This document shows, piece by piece, positions 9,249 through 18,188 of a stretch of 64,000 nt of DNA. Positions within the stretch are counted from its first letter, which is position 1; the number at the start of each line of letters is the position of its first letter. The notes under the pieces are model-generated. The model was not told the DNA's origin, did not search any database, and saw nothing but the letters and a program-made list of their open reading frames with translations. The DNA is from Fibrobacterota bacterium. Its GTDB lineage: Bacteria > Fibrobacterota > Chitinivibrionia > Chitinivibrionales > Chitinispirillaceae. A program made the translations under genes and the position numbers. The DNA lies in assembly GCA_023459055.1 (NCBI GenBank), contig JAEWVR010000041.1, positions 12,513 to 76,512 of the forward strand. The letters run 5' to 3'.

Positions 9249-10901
9249 ATGAACACTATTATTGCAAAAAACTATTTCACTATGCTGTTTGCCGCCACGC
9301 TGCTATTGATGCAATGTGGCGAACAGATAAGCGGGACTGTTGATACAGGGAACGCAAAGATTGCCGGTATTATTGTCCACAAGGACGGTACTGTAGCTCG
9401 TAATGCGTTTGTTCGCTGTATTCCATCGGATTATGTACCGGGGATTTCATCAAACGGACTTATTCGCAATGTTGTAACCAATGACTCGGGAGCCTACAGC
9501 TTTGTCGGGCTGGATTCCGGTGAGTATGTAATAACGGCTATTGATCAGACTTCGTTGAGTCGCTGTATGATTGACAGTGCTGTGGTTGGTGATGACACCG
9601 TTACCCTGCAAAAGGGAACTCTTGATATAACAGGCTCTATTAAAATCCCAGTCCCGGATCTAGCTTCATTTTCCAATGGATTCTTCTACATTCCCGGAAC
9701 CACTATTGCATCATCGCTTACCAGCACGACCACAAATGGTTTTGTTGTACTTGACTCTGTTCCACCAGGAAAAATTGCAACGCTTCGCTACGCATCGGAT
9801 ACAAATCAGGAGCGAAGAATTATCAGATATGATGTTCCCGTTGCGCCATCAACAGTAACCACTATTTACAACACGTTTTGGAAATACCAGAAAAATATCG
9901 TTATCAACACCTCTTCGGGTGGTGCAAATATCACAACCACTCTTAATGGTTTTCCTTTGCTTGTCAGACTGGATACAACATCAATATCCTTTAACGATAT
10001 TAAAACCAACGGTGAGGACCTGATGTTCAGAAAGCCGGATAACACAATGCTTCCATTTGAAATAGAACGTTGGGAACCATCACAGGGTATCGGTGAGATC
10101 TGGGTAATGGTTGATACCATTCAACCCGATAACAGCGAGCAACATATCGTTCTTTATTATGGCAATCCTGATGCAGATCGGACTGCTAATGACAAGTTTG
10201 ATACCACAAGCGGACTCAAAGCTGTCTGGCATTTCAATTCTACCTTGCCATTAGTAAATGATGCATCCAGGAGTCAGTGGGATGGTATGGCGAACGGCTC
10301 TGTCCAGCAGTATGATGGTATTATTGGCAAGGGAATTCATATGCGTGATTCCAATGGCTATGTCAATTTTAAAAATGTTGGCAATCCTCAGATGTCAAAT
10401 TTGACAATCAGTGCATGGATAAAGAAAACGGTAAACGGAAAAATTCAGACTATTGCAGCAAAAAGTACCGGTGGTGATCCATCAGTAAATTACGGCTGGA
10501 ATATTGCATTCGATCCGGCAAATCAATTTCACTGTTATATTGCAACCGGTGGGTCATCCTGGGATTCAGCCGGTGCATTTGGATTGCAGACCACTGCGCA
10601 GATTACCGACACGTTATGGCATCATGTTGCAGTAGTATTTGATCGTACCGGAAATTTTAATTGTAAATTATTCATTGATGGAGACGATAAATCCGCTACC
10701 AGATTTGGTGATATAACAACTGTTGGCCTGGTTACCAATACTTCAAATCTAACTATAGGTGCTGAAGCTGATGGCGATTTTGCCTTTTCAGGAGGATCGA
10801 TTGACGACTTCGTGCTCTCTTTTACAGCCCGCAGTTCAGACTGGATAAAAATGTTGTATATGAATCAGCGCAAAGACAGCCGGATTCTTACTATTAAATA
10901 A
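9249..10901 (+). CDS. surface lipoprotein: carboxypeptidase-regulatory-like, DUF2341 and LamG-like domains
   Basis: A 550-residue lipoprotein with lipobox LLMQC (Cys23). Domain order: a carboxypeptidase regulatory-like beta-sandwich (about 35-120, IAGIIVHKDGTVARNAFV...SGAYSFVGLDSGEYVI), a linker, DUF2341 (about 200-310, FPLLVRLDTTSISFNDIKTNGEDLMFRK...VLYYGNPDA), then a concanavalin/LamG-like domain (about 325-550, VWHFNSTLPLVNDASRS...LTIGAEADGDFAFSGGSIDDFVL). Such modules usually bind carbohydrate, so polysaccharide or surface adhesion is a reasonable inference; no catalytic residues are evident. GGGGGA precedes the ATG. It is the likely partner or target of the upstream TIGR02147 regulator. 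Confidence 0.8.
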   Translation: MNTIIAKNYFTMLFAATLLLMQCGEQISGTVDTGNAKIAGIIVHKDGTVARNAFVRCIPSDYVPGISSNGLIRNVVTNDSGAYSFVGLDSGEYVITAIDQTSLSRCMIDSAVVGDDTVTLQKGTLDITGSIKIPVPDLASFSNGFFYIPGTTIASSLTSTTTNGFVVLDSVPPGKIATLRYASDTNQERRIIRYDVPVAPSTVTTIYNTFWKYQKNIVINTSSGGANITTTLNGFPLLVRLDTTSISFNDIKTNGEDLMFRKPDNTMLPFEIERWEPSQGIGEIWVMVDTIQPDNSEQHIVLYYGNPDADRTANDKFDTTSGLKAVWHFNSTLPLVNDASRSQWDGMANGSVQQYDGIIGKGIHMRDSNGYVNFKNVGNPQMSNLTISAWIKKTVNGKIQTIAAKSTGGDPSVNYGWNIAFDPANQFHCYIATGGSSWDSAGAFGLQTTAQITDTLWHHVAVVFDRTGNFNCKLFIDGDDKSATRFGDITTVGLVTNTSNLTIGAEADGDFAFSGGSIDDFVLSFTARSSDWIKMLYMNQRKDSRILTIK

Positions 10902-11110
10902 TCAACTAATTCAACGGCACGTTATAAACGTTGCCGCGATACATATATAGTGGCAAATCGCCTGAGCAGAAACAATTTTCTTTTTGCGGTAGAGATATAG
11001 CATCCTTGTTTATATTATATTCGGATATACATGACTGATAACCTGATCTGCAAAGAACACCTGGTTAAGCAGACAACTCTATAACAAATGCGATTTTCAC
11101 AGGAGAGCGA

Positions 11111-12943
11111 ATGAATAAACACCTGATTTTTCTTTCTGTAAGCCTTCTTCTTCTATCAATTTCAGGATGTAAAAGCAAAACAGATAGATCAACACAAACA
11201 AAACCTTCTGATTCTGTATCAACCTCAGGCAACATGGTTGACTACGTCGCACTTAACGCAAAAGCTGCGCAGTTTGTACCGGAAATCGGGAAATCAGGCG
11301 GCCAGATTATCCTTTCAACGGTATCTGATCCGAAATCGTTCAATCCGATTACATCAACGGAAACAAGTACTACCGAATTTACCACGTATATGTATGAAGG
11401 TCTTACGAAAGCAAACAGCGTTACGCTAATGCCACAGCCAAACCTTGCTGACTCATGGGTTATCTCTCCTGACGGGCACACATATACATTCCATATCAGG
11501 GATGGGGTTCAGTGGTCTGATGGCGTCCGTTTCAGTGCCTATGATGTCGAGTTTACCTTTAATAAACTGATCTACAACGATGACATCAATCCGAATTCAT
11601 CACGTGATGTTTTCACTATTGATGGAAACAGGAAAATTGCTGTTAAAGCTATCGACAGTTCACATGTTGAGTTCAAGTTGCCTTCAACATTTGCTCCATT
11701 CCTTCGTTTTTTGGTACAGGAGATATTGCCAAAACATAAGTGGGAGAGTATTGTAAAAAGTAAAAAATTCAGTTCTGCACTGAGTATCGCCACCAAGCCA
11801 TCAGATATTGTTGGAACCGGTCCATACCTTCTTGAAAGTTACACTCCATCCCAAAAAATAGTTCTGAAAAAGAATCCGCTCTACTGGAAAAAAGACGCAG
11901 CCGGTAACAGTTTACCCTATATTGACAAAGTGATTTATACGATTGTCACGGATCAGAATGCTCAATTACTTCAGTTTAAGAGCAGGGAGATCGACTATCT
12001 TGCTGCAAAAGGCGAAGACTATCCGGGGTTAAAAAGTGATGAAGCAAACGGCGGGTATACGGTTTACAGAGTAGGACCAGCTGCAGGAAGTAATTTTCTG
12101 ATTTTTAACCAGCATTCCACATTGGATCCTGTTGCGACAAAAAAAGCCGGTAAATCTGTACGTTATGTTACCGACCCGAAATACACTTGGTTTACAAACA
12201 AAAAATTTCGTCAGGCAATAGCACATATCATTGACAAAGATAATATGATCAAAATTGTGATGAATGGGCTCGGGTATCCTCAGTGGTCTCCAATGGCTCC
12301 ATCAGAGGGTTATTTCTTTAACAATACAACAACCCGCTACCCTTATGACATTGCGAAAGCCAAATCGATCCTGGCTGATGAAGGTTTCAAGGACTCTAAC
12401 GGTGATGGTATCCTTGAAGATAAGGACGGCAACATCCTTGAATTCTCACTTGTCACAAACAGCGGTAATAATCCACGCATTAAAATTGCCGAAATTATTC
12501 GAAAAGATATGGAACGTCTTGGTATTAAAGTTCATTTTCAGACACTTGAATTTAATACCATAATTCAGAATATGAGTAATCCTCCCTACAACTGGGATTG
12601 CATCCTGATAGGACTTACCGGTGGACCTGAACCACATTCAGGTAATAATGTCTGGCGATCAAGCGGTTCTTTGCACATGTGGAACAGTAAGCAGAAAAAA
12701 CCTGAAACATCGTGGGAAGCAACAATCGACAGCATCTATGATGCCGGCGTGAAAGAGCTTGATACAGCAAAAAGGAAAATACTCTATGATAGGTGGCAGC
12801 AGATTGCATCCGATGAGTTGCCGAATATCTACACAGTACTTCCGGAACAGATTTACTGCCTGAGCAACAAATTTGGAAATATTAATCCCTGTAATAATAC
12901 AGGAATTTTGCATAATCTGGAATACATCTATTTAAAACAATAA
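11111..12943 (+). CDS. oligopeptide ABC transporter substrate-binding lipoprotein
   Basis: A family 5 extracellular solute-binding protein (DppA/OppA type) of 610 residues. The lipobox LSISGC gives Cys20. Family blocks include LSTVSDPKSFNPITSTE, YEGLTK, DSWVISPDGHTYTFHIRDGVQWSDG, FTFNKLI and KFRQAIAHIIDKD. It captures peptides in the periplasm for the permeases that follow. CAGGAG precedes the ATG. Its neighbours (murein peptide epimerase and NlpC/P60 peptidase) suggest cell-wall peptides as ligand, but this is inference. Confidence 0.85.
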   Translation: MNKHLIFLSVSLLLLSISGCKSKTDRSTQTKPSDSVSTSGNMVDYVALNAKAAQFVPEIGKSGGQIILSTVSDPKSFNPITSTETSTTEFTTYMYEGLTKANSVTLMPQPNLADSWVISPDGHTYTFHIRDGVQWSDGVRFSAYDVEFTFNKLIYNDDINPNSSRDVFTIDGNRKIAVKAIDSSHVEFKLPSTFAPFLRFLVQEILPKHKWESIVKSKKFSSALSIATKPSDIVGTGPYLLESYTPSQKIVLKKNPLYWKKDAAGNSLPYIDKVIYTIVTDQNAQLLQFKSREIDYLAAKGEDYPGLKSDEANGGYTVYRVGPAAGSNFLIFNQHSTLDPVATKKAGKSVRYVTDPKYTWFTNKKFRQAIAHIIDKDNMIKIVMNGLGYPQWSPMAPSEGYFFNNTTTRYPYDIAKAKSILADEGFKDSNGDGILEDKDGNILEFSLVTNSGNNPRIKIAEIIRKDMERLGIKVHFQTLEFNTIIQNMSNPPYNWDCILIGLTGGPEPHSGNNVWRSSGSLHMWNSKQKKPETSWEATIDSIYDAGVKELDTAKRKILYDRWQQIASDELPNIYTVLPEQIYCLSNKFGNINPCNNTGILHNLEYIYLKQ

Positions 12944-12950
12944 GTATTAT

Positions 12951-12983
12951 AATGTAAATCGGTAGATATTACCGGTTTACATT
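12951..12983 (+). promoter_or_regulatory. intercistronic stem-loop between binding protein and permease genes
   Basis: AATGTAAATCGGTA (12951-12964) pairs with TACCGGTTTACATT (12970-12983), 14 bp with one G-T pair and loop GATAT. There is no T-run, so it is more likely an mRNA-stabilising or attenuating hairpin that raises the amount of binding protein over permease than a full terminator. Confidence 0.5.
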
Positions 12984-13026
12984 AATCTATCATGAACACT
13001 TTTTATTGTATGGTAACCGGCGTTGT

Positions 13027-14010
13027 ATGCGTGATGAACTTTTAAGACGATTACTTGTTTCAATTCCACAATTACTTCTTATCTCTTTTATCACGTTCCT
13101 GTTTATTGACCTTGCTCCCGGGGATGTACTTGCCAAATATAAATTTGATCCCCGTATAAGCCAGGAAACCGTTAAAAAGCTTGAAGCCAAGTATCATTTT
13201 GACAAGCCAATACTCGTTCAGTATGTTCACTGGCTTGGCCGTGCTGTAAGACTTGATTTCGGATACTCATTTTCACGCGAAGCAAACGTTAGTACCGTTA
13301 TCAGGGAGCGCCTGGTCAATACCTTTACGCTTGCGATAATTTCCATTTTTTTTACCTGGCTTATTGCTATTCCACTGGGTATTTATGCAGCGGTTAAACA
13401 GTACTCCTGGAGTGACAGAATCATGAGTGGTATCTCATATCTGGGCATGTCACTTCCAACGTTTTTCATTGCGCTGCTGCTTATGTTTGTTGTATACCTT
13501 TGTAAAGATATTCCGATCATCGGTGCGATTCCTAAAAGCGGCATGATCTCCCCAAATTATGACACACTTTCAATGTTTGGAAAATTTATTGACCGTGCAG
13601 CACATATGGTAATCCCTGTCATTGTACTTACAATTACTGCACTCGCCGGCTTGCAGCGTATTGCGAGGGGAAATATGCTTGAAGAGCTTCGCAAGCAATA
13701 TGTGACCACTGCACGTGCAAAGGGACTTCCCGAAAACAGGGTTATCTACGGTCATGCTTTACGTAATGCAATTAACCCGCTGATTACACTGTTTGGGTAT
13801 GAGTTCAGCGCACTCTTAAGCGGTGCAGCACTGCTTGAAATCATTATCAACTGGCCCGGGCTTGGAAGCCTGATGCTTAATGCAGTCCGGTCACAGGATA
13901 CATTTCTGGTGATGGGAAGTTTACTTATGGGGGGTGTGATGCTGATCGCCGGAAATTTTATCTCTGATATGTTACTTGTTATCGTTGATCCAAGGGTACG
14001 CAAAGGATGA
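13027..14010 (+). CDS. peptide ABC transporter permease, OppB/DppB family
   Basis: A 327-residue inner-membrane permease with six predicted helices. The EAA-type loop is visible around LEELRKQYVTTARAKGLPENRVIYGHALRNAINPLIT, preceded by the typical N-terminal motif LLISFITFLFIDLAPGD. The longest frame opens at a TTG at 13006; I use the ATG at 13027 (MRDELLRRLLVSIPQ), which is where the family starts, although no strong Shine-Dalgarno site is seen. The stop overlaps the next start by 4 nt (ATGA), indicating coupling with the second permease. Confidence 0.85.
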   Translation: MRDELLRRLLVSIPQLLLISFITFLFIDLAPGDVLAKYKFDPRISQETVKKLEAKYHFDKPILVQYVHWLGRAVRLDFGYSFSREANVSTVIRERLVNTFTLAIISIFFTWLIAIPLGIYAAVKQYSWSDRIMSGISYLGMSLPTFFIALLLMFVVYLCKDIPIIGAIPKSGMISPNYDTLSMFGKFIDRAAHMVIPVIVLTITALAGLQRIARGNMLEELRKQYVTTARAKGLPENRVIYGHALRNAINPLITLFGYEFSALLSGAALLEIIINWPGLGSLMLNAVRSQDTFLVMGSLLMGGVMLIAGNFISDMLLVIVDPRVRKG

Positions 14011-15083
14011 ATCTATTAAAAGATAATCGTGCTGCAGAGAAAATATTCCGGCATCCGCTGGTACTGCCAGGCGTTTCCATTCTTGTCATTCTTTACACTT
14101 TGGCGATATTGGCCGAATTTATGGCTCCATATCATTTTGACAATGGTGACCGTGCACTCTCGTTTCAGCCACCAAGCAGGATTCATTTTATCCATAACGG
14201 TTCGTTTTCAATTCAACCGTTTGTGTACCCCTACTCATATACGTTTGACAATAACTTCCAGCGTATCTATGTTGAAGACAAAAGCCAGCCATATTATATC
14301 TCACTCTTTGCAAAAGGTGACACTGTAAAACTCTGGAACATTTTTCCAGTCGACCGTCATCTGTTCGGTGTTAATGACAAATCCGGCAAATGTCGTATCT
14401 ACCTTTTCGGTGCCGATCCTGTTGGACGGGATCTTTTTTCCCGTATTGTATATGGCTCGCGAGTCTCTCTTTCTGTCGGATTGATCGGTGTCTTTATAAC
14501 ATCACTGCTGGGTTTCATTATTGGCGGAATCTCCGGTTACTATGGAGGTAAAACCGACTGGATTCTTATGCGTTTTGCAGAATGTTTTATGCTTGTACCA
14601 TCATTTTTTCTACTATTGGCACTCCGCAGTGCATTCCCGATAAAGATGTCATCTGTAGAGGTGTATCTGCTCATTATCGCAATTTTAAGCCTTGTCGGCT
14701 GGGCTGGTTTTGCACGTGTGATACGGGGAATGGTTTTATCTATCGGTAAACGGGACTTTGTAACTGCTGTAAAGGCCCTTGGTGCAGGTGATATCCGGAT
14801 TATTATTCGTCATATATTGCCGCAGACGATGTCATACGCAACGGTTTCTATTACATTGTCAATTCCCGGGTACATTCTGGGGGAGTCAGCATTAAGCCTT
14901 ATCGGCCTTGGTATTCAGGACCCTTACGCAAGCTGGGGCAATTTGCTCAGTGTTGCCATGAATATCGCGGATATACAAACTCATCCGTGGATACTGATTC
15001 CCGGTGTATTTATTCTTGTTTCGGTTATGGCGTTCAATTTTGTCGGTGATGGTTTACGGGATGCGCTTGATCCGAATAGGTAA
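14007..15083 (+). CDS. peptide ABC transporter permease, OppC/DppC family
   Basis: The partner permease, 358 residues. TM1 is at about 17-38, then a long periplasmic segment of roughly 100 residues, then the family motif FGADPVGRDLFSRIVYGSRVSL and the EAA loop VRGMVLSIGKRDFVTAVKALGAGD...HILPQT. It ends in FVGDGLRDALDPNR, the usual OppC terminus. The periplasmic segment is longer than in the E. coli protein. No OppD/OppF ATPase gene follows; transcription of the operon seems to end near 15120, so the importer must borrow ATPases encoded elsewhere. Confidence 0.85.
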   Translation: MNLLKDNRAAEKIFRHPLVLPGVSILVILYTLAILAEFMAPYHFDNGDRALSFQPPSRIHFIHNGSFSIQPFVYPYSYTFDNNFQRIYVEDKSQPYYISLFAKGDTVKLWNIFPVDRHLFGVNDKSGKCRIYLFGADPVGRDLFSRIVYGSRVSLSVGLIGVFITSLLGFIIGGISGYYGGKTDWILMRFAECFMLVPSFFLLLALRSAFPIKMSSVEVYLLIIAILSLVGWAGFARVIRGMVLSIGKRDFVTAVKALGAGDIRIIIRHILPQTMSYATVSITLSIPGYILGESALSLIGLGIQDPYASWGNLLSVAMNIADIQTHPWILIPGVFILVSVMAFNFVGDGLRDALDPNR

Positions 15084-15192
15084 AGAGTACCCATTACTTG
15101 TTTACCCTGCTCTTTTAAAAGGTTATTATACTTTGAAATTCTGTTAAATAAAAAATTTGCTTTTTTATACTGCACAATAGTATCTTACTAAT

Positions 15193-15284
15193 ACCTACAT
15201 AATAATCCTCATTGCAAGGTCCTCTTGCAGACAATTTGGGTGAAGCGGAAGGCGTCAGGTAGCAATACCTGGCGCTTATTTTTT
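15193..15284 (+). ncRNA. candidate small RNA, copy 1 of a duplicated 106-bp element
   Basis: Positions 15179-15284 match 39257-39362 with three mismatches. The shared block opens with a -10 like box TATCTT (15181-15186; a weak TTGCTT lies 18 nt upstream) and closes with a 12-bp stem (15250-15261 and 15266-15277, loop GCAA) followed by ATTTTTT, a standard intrinsic terminator. Between them is a second hairpin, TGCAAG-GTCCT-CTTGCA (15213-15229). The loop is GCAA here and GTAA in copy 2, so the GNRA form is kept. Transcript ends are inferred. An alternative is a leader/riboswitch of the GNAT gene that starts 31 nt later. I recognise no known RNA family. Confidence 0.55.
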
Positions 15285-15314
15285 CAACAACATCGTGTGT
15301 ACGGAGTTTTGATA

Positions 15315-15803
15315 ATGAAAAAATATTCAATTTTCGATATTACCACAGTAACAGTTTCAAAAGCAACCGAGGATGATATTCGCTCTATTTTTTTCCTTCA
15401 AAAACGTGCGTTCGTTCAGGAAGCAGAAATAAACGGTGGCAATTACGGGATCTCCCCGATCAAACAAACGTTTACTGAATTAGTTCAGGAATTCTCCGAT
15501 TACACGTACCTCAAGGCAGTTGTTAACAGTACAATAATCGGATCTGTCAGAGCAGTTCAAAAAGAAGATACATGCCTGATTGGCCGGTTAATGACTGAGC
15601 CTGTATTTCAGAATTTCGGGCTGGGAACCATACTAATGAACGCAATTGAAACTGCCTTCCCAAATGTCAAACGGTTTGAGCTGTTTACCGGAGAAGCCAG
15701 CACTGGTAACGTACGATTTTATCTCAATAGGGGATACCGTATTTTTGACAAAAAGGAAGATGTCCCCGGAGTATGGTTAGTGATGTTTGAGAAATTGCGA
15801 TAA
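15315..15803 (+). CDS. GNAT family N-acetyltransferase
   Basis: A 162-residue acyl-CoA-dependent acetyltransferase: VSKATEDDIRSIFFLQKRAF at the start, VRAVQKEDTCLIGRLMTEPVFQNFGLGTILMNAIE carrying the pyrophosphate-binding Q/RxxGxG/A-type loop (QNFGLG), and a C-terminal LNRGYRIFDKKEDVPGVWLVMFEK. The substrate cannot be read from sequence. The start at 15315 (ACGGAG upstream) leaves the duplicated RNA-like element entirely outside the coding region; the longer frame from 15225 would run through its terminator hairpin. Confidence 0.8.
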   Translation: MKKYSIFDITTVTVSKATEDDIRSIFFLQKRAFVQEAEINGGNYGISPIKQTFTELVQEFSDYTYLKAVVNSTIIGSVRAVQKEDTCLIGRLMTEPVFQNFGLGTILMNAIETAFPNVKRFELFTGEASTGNVRFYLNRGYRIFDKKEDVPGVWLVMFEKLR

Positions 15804-15806
15804 GTT

Positions 15807-16835
15807 TCAATCACGAAAATCACTTTTTAAGGAAGCACCAGTCCCTGGAATCTGACGTGGAATAATTTTACCATCTGATAAAACCGACCCTGTAAACGGA
15901 TCATTTGCAACAAGTAAAGAACCGTCCAGATCTATCCAATCAGCCAGCGGTGACAAATGAGACGCAGCAGAAATTGCGCATGATGATTCTGTCATGCATC
16001 CAATCATTATTTTAAGTTCTTTTTGTTTTGCACTGTCAATCATTTTACGCGCGGTACTCAAACCGCCGCATTTCATTAATTTTATATTTATCCCATGAAA
16101 CGCACCCTGTATACGATCTATATCATGAACCCCCTGAACCGATTCATCAGCGATAATTGGAAGTGGTGACCGTTCAAATAGCCAGACTGATTCGTCAAGT
16201 AGTCCGACAGGAAGCGGTTGTTCAACAAGAATAACATTTTTTTCTCTCAGCCATCCGATCATGTCAAGAGCGAAATATTTGTCATTCCACCCCTGATTGA
16301 CATCAACATACAATGGCTGCTCTGAAACATCACGGATTGCAGAAACAATCTCCTTATCATTTTTTGAACCAAGCTTTATTTTTAGCCTTGAAAACTTATG
16401 AGCATCAGCAGCCAGCTTACGTACAACATCAGGTTCGTCAATTGCTATTGTAAACGATGTCGGTGGGATAGTATTGATATCAAGATTCCATAGCGCATAG
16501 AGTGGCAGTCCAATTGTTTTTCCATACCAGTCCCATATCGCATTGTCAAATGAAGCTTTGGCAGCATAATCTCTATCAGTCAATGAATGAACTGATTCAA
16601 TTATAATTTCAGGATCAATGATATCATAATCCTGAGTTAAAGAAATCCGATTAATAAAATCAATAACACTGGACTGAGTTTCAGGATAATAGGGAGGCAA
16701 CGACGCCTCACCGTAACCAATAACTCCATTATGCTCTAATTCTACTATTACAATGTCCGTCGTTTTACGTGACGAATGTGATAATGTAAATGTATGCTTG
16801 AGTTCGAGCGTGTACGGGTAAGTTCTCAATTGCAT
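15807..16835 (-). CDS. L-Ala-D/L-Glu (dipeptide) epimerase, enolase superfamily
   Basis: A 342-residue muconate-lactonizing/enolase-superfamily enzyme with all dipeptide-epimerase hallmarks: catalytic K152-I-K154, metal ligands D178 (YVDVNQGW), E205 (VEQPLP) and D230 (ADES), and the second catalytic Lys at 252 or 255 (IKLMKCGG). The family epimerises L-Ala-D-Glu released from murein to L-Ala-L-Glu so that it can be hydrolysed. It follows the NlpC/P60 gene by 20 bp on the same strand, the pairing of B. subtilis ykfB and ykfC, and faces a peptide importer. Confidence 0.88.
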   Translation of the reverse strand: MQLRTYPYTLELKHTFTLSHSSRKTTDIVIVELEHNGVIGYGEASLPPYYPETQSSVIDFINRISLTQDYDIIDPEIIIESVHSLTDRDYAAKASFDNAIWDWYGKTIGLPLYALWNLDINTIPPTSFTIAIDEPDVVRKLAADAHKFSRLKIKLGSKNDKEIVSAIRDVSEQPLYVDVNQGWNDKYFALDMIGWLREKNVILVEQPLPVGLLDESVWLFERSPLPIIADESVQGVHDIDRIQGAFHGINIKLMKCGGLSTARKMIDSAKQKELKIMIGCMTESSCAISAASHLSPLADWIDLDGSLLVANDPFTGSVLSDGKIIPRQIPGTGASLKSDFRD

Positions 16836-16855
16836 AGTAAATTATTCCATATCGA

Positions 16856-17917
16856 TTATTTTATTATCCGTTTTACAAACTGTAACGATTCACTTCTCCG
16901 TTTATCAAAGATGCTACTTGACGGATCAAGACTGCTCTTGTGAACATCACCGGATGCCTGCATATATATTTCGCCACCTAATGATAAGCCGACATGAGAA
17001 ACGGGTATCGGATTCCCAGCTTTTTTTTCAACAGACCCATCCGCCCTGCGCCCGAAAAACAACAGATCTCCCGGTTGCAGTGAGCTGTATGACCGGTCAT
17101 AATCAACAGTTATTCCGGTTTTCGCCTGCTGATCTGCATCACGCGGAAGCTGATACCCATTCATGAGATATGCGAGTTTTGTAAACCCACTGCAATCAAG
17201 GCCCCTTGAAGAACACCCACCCCAGACATAGGGGATTCCGATTAACCGTTTTGCTGCTGTTACAATATTTTCGGATGTAAGAAGATTTGCTTTTTTCCAC
17301 TCTATCAACGACATTCCCGAATCAACTGATAGTAAACCTTTTCGGCAATCAGGGAATTCTACATTGTAAAACGATCCCTTCCGGCCATTATTCAGCAGTA
17401 CATTCCCCATGGAAACATCACAGACATACTCAGTGGTTGTTTCCGGATCAAACACAGCAGTATATAGTGCATGAACAAACAGAAGATTCTCAAAATTGCT
17501 CCATTGTTCAATTTTCTTTGTATCAGCTCTAACAACAGTTTCATTGACCCATCCAAGGTATCCGTCAGGCAATTGAACGAACAGCCAATCATTATTCTCA
17601 TCAATAATTTGTACGATTGTCCCTAAAAGTACCTGAGTGACTATTCCGGAAGAAAATGATGCTTCTTTGTAAAGATCTGCACAAATTACACGGACGATGC
17701 CTTTTTCCAATTTTGCAGTATTTATGACTGTTATGGTTTCTGTAAATTGTCCATATAGAGATTGAATGAAAGCTAAAAACTGAACTTTTAGTATTTCATC
17801 CTGAATCATACCATCAAAATGAGGTATCTGACCCTTGTGTTCAGTAATTTTAAATACAGTAGTTCTTGTGTCGATAGAATATTTTTTGATAAAAGTTATT
17901 ACACAATTTTCTACCAT
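16856..17917 (-). CDS. NlpC/P60 gamma-D-glutamyl peptidase with SH3-like domains (YkfC type)
   Basis: A 353-residue cell-wall peptidase. Bacterial SH3-like modules fill about 80-130 and 150-200 (NDWLFVQLPDGYLGWVNE). The NlpC/P60 domain has the catalytic Cys in GLDCSGFTKLAY, the His in PVSHVGLSLGGEIYMQASG, and PYVWGG and LQPGDLLFFG as flanking blocks. YkfC-type enzymes cut after gamma-D-Glu in murein peptides. No clear signal peptide is seen at MVENCVITFIKK, which suits a cytoplasmic recycling role. It is first in an operon with the epimerase. The Shine-Dalgarno site is weak. Confidence 0.82.
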   Translation of the reverse strand: MVENCVITFIKKYSIDTRTTVFKITEHKGQIPHFDGMIQDEILKVQFLAFIQSLYGQFTETITVINTAKLEKGIVRVICADLYKEASFSSGIVTQVLLGTIVQIIDENNDWLFVQLPDGYLGWVNETVVRADTKKIEQWSNFENLLFVHALYTAVFDPETTTEYVCDVSMGNVLLNNGRKGSFYNVEFPDCRKGLLSVDSGMSLIEWKKANLLTSENIVTAAKRLIGIPYVWGGCSSRGLDCSGFTKLAYLMNGYQLPRDADQQAKTGITVDYDRSYSSLQPGDLLFFGRRADGSVEKKAGNPIPVSHVGLSLGGEIYMQASGDVHKSSLDPSSSIFDKRRSESLQFVKRIIK

Positions 17918-18150
17918 AAATCTTAACCAGCTTAATAAAGATGTACACGATTTTTAATGTCTTTACTGTAATATAATCACTTCCCGGGTTTTACGGAAAA
18001 ATCTTTTTAGTAGAATTTGAATGGGGGTTCCAGATTTGATTGGTAACAATGCTATTAATAGAGGGCAAATGTGCTTATTAATTTTAATGTGGACAAATAA
18101 TCAATTGTGGGCGATATGTAAATGATACGAGCGGATGATAATTCGTGAAA

Positions 18151-18182
18151 TGTACCGGGCGTATGATGATTCGCCCGGTACA
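18151..18182 (-). terminator. stem-loop 3' of leuD
   Basis: A perfect 11-bp inverted repeat (TGTACCGGGCG at 18151-18161, CGCCCGGTACA at 18172-18182) lies just after the leuD stop. No T-run follows in the direction of leuD, so it may protect the transcript 3' end or be a factor-assisted stop. Confidence 0.45.
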
Positions 18183-18188
18183 AATACA

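Noticed and set aside
15179..15284. Integron attC site at the duplicated element
   Set aside because: Both copies lie before cassette-like cargo, but the element has a promoter -10 at one end and a T-run terminator at the other, no RYYYAAC/GTTRRRY core pair that I can find, and no intI in the window.
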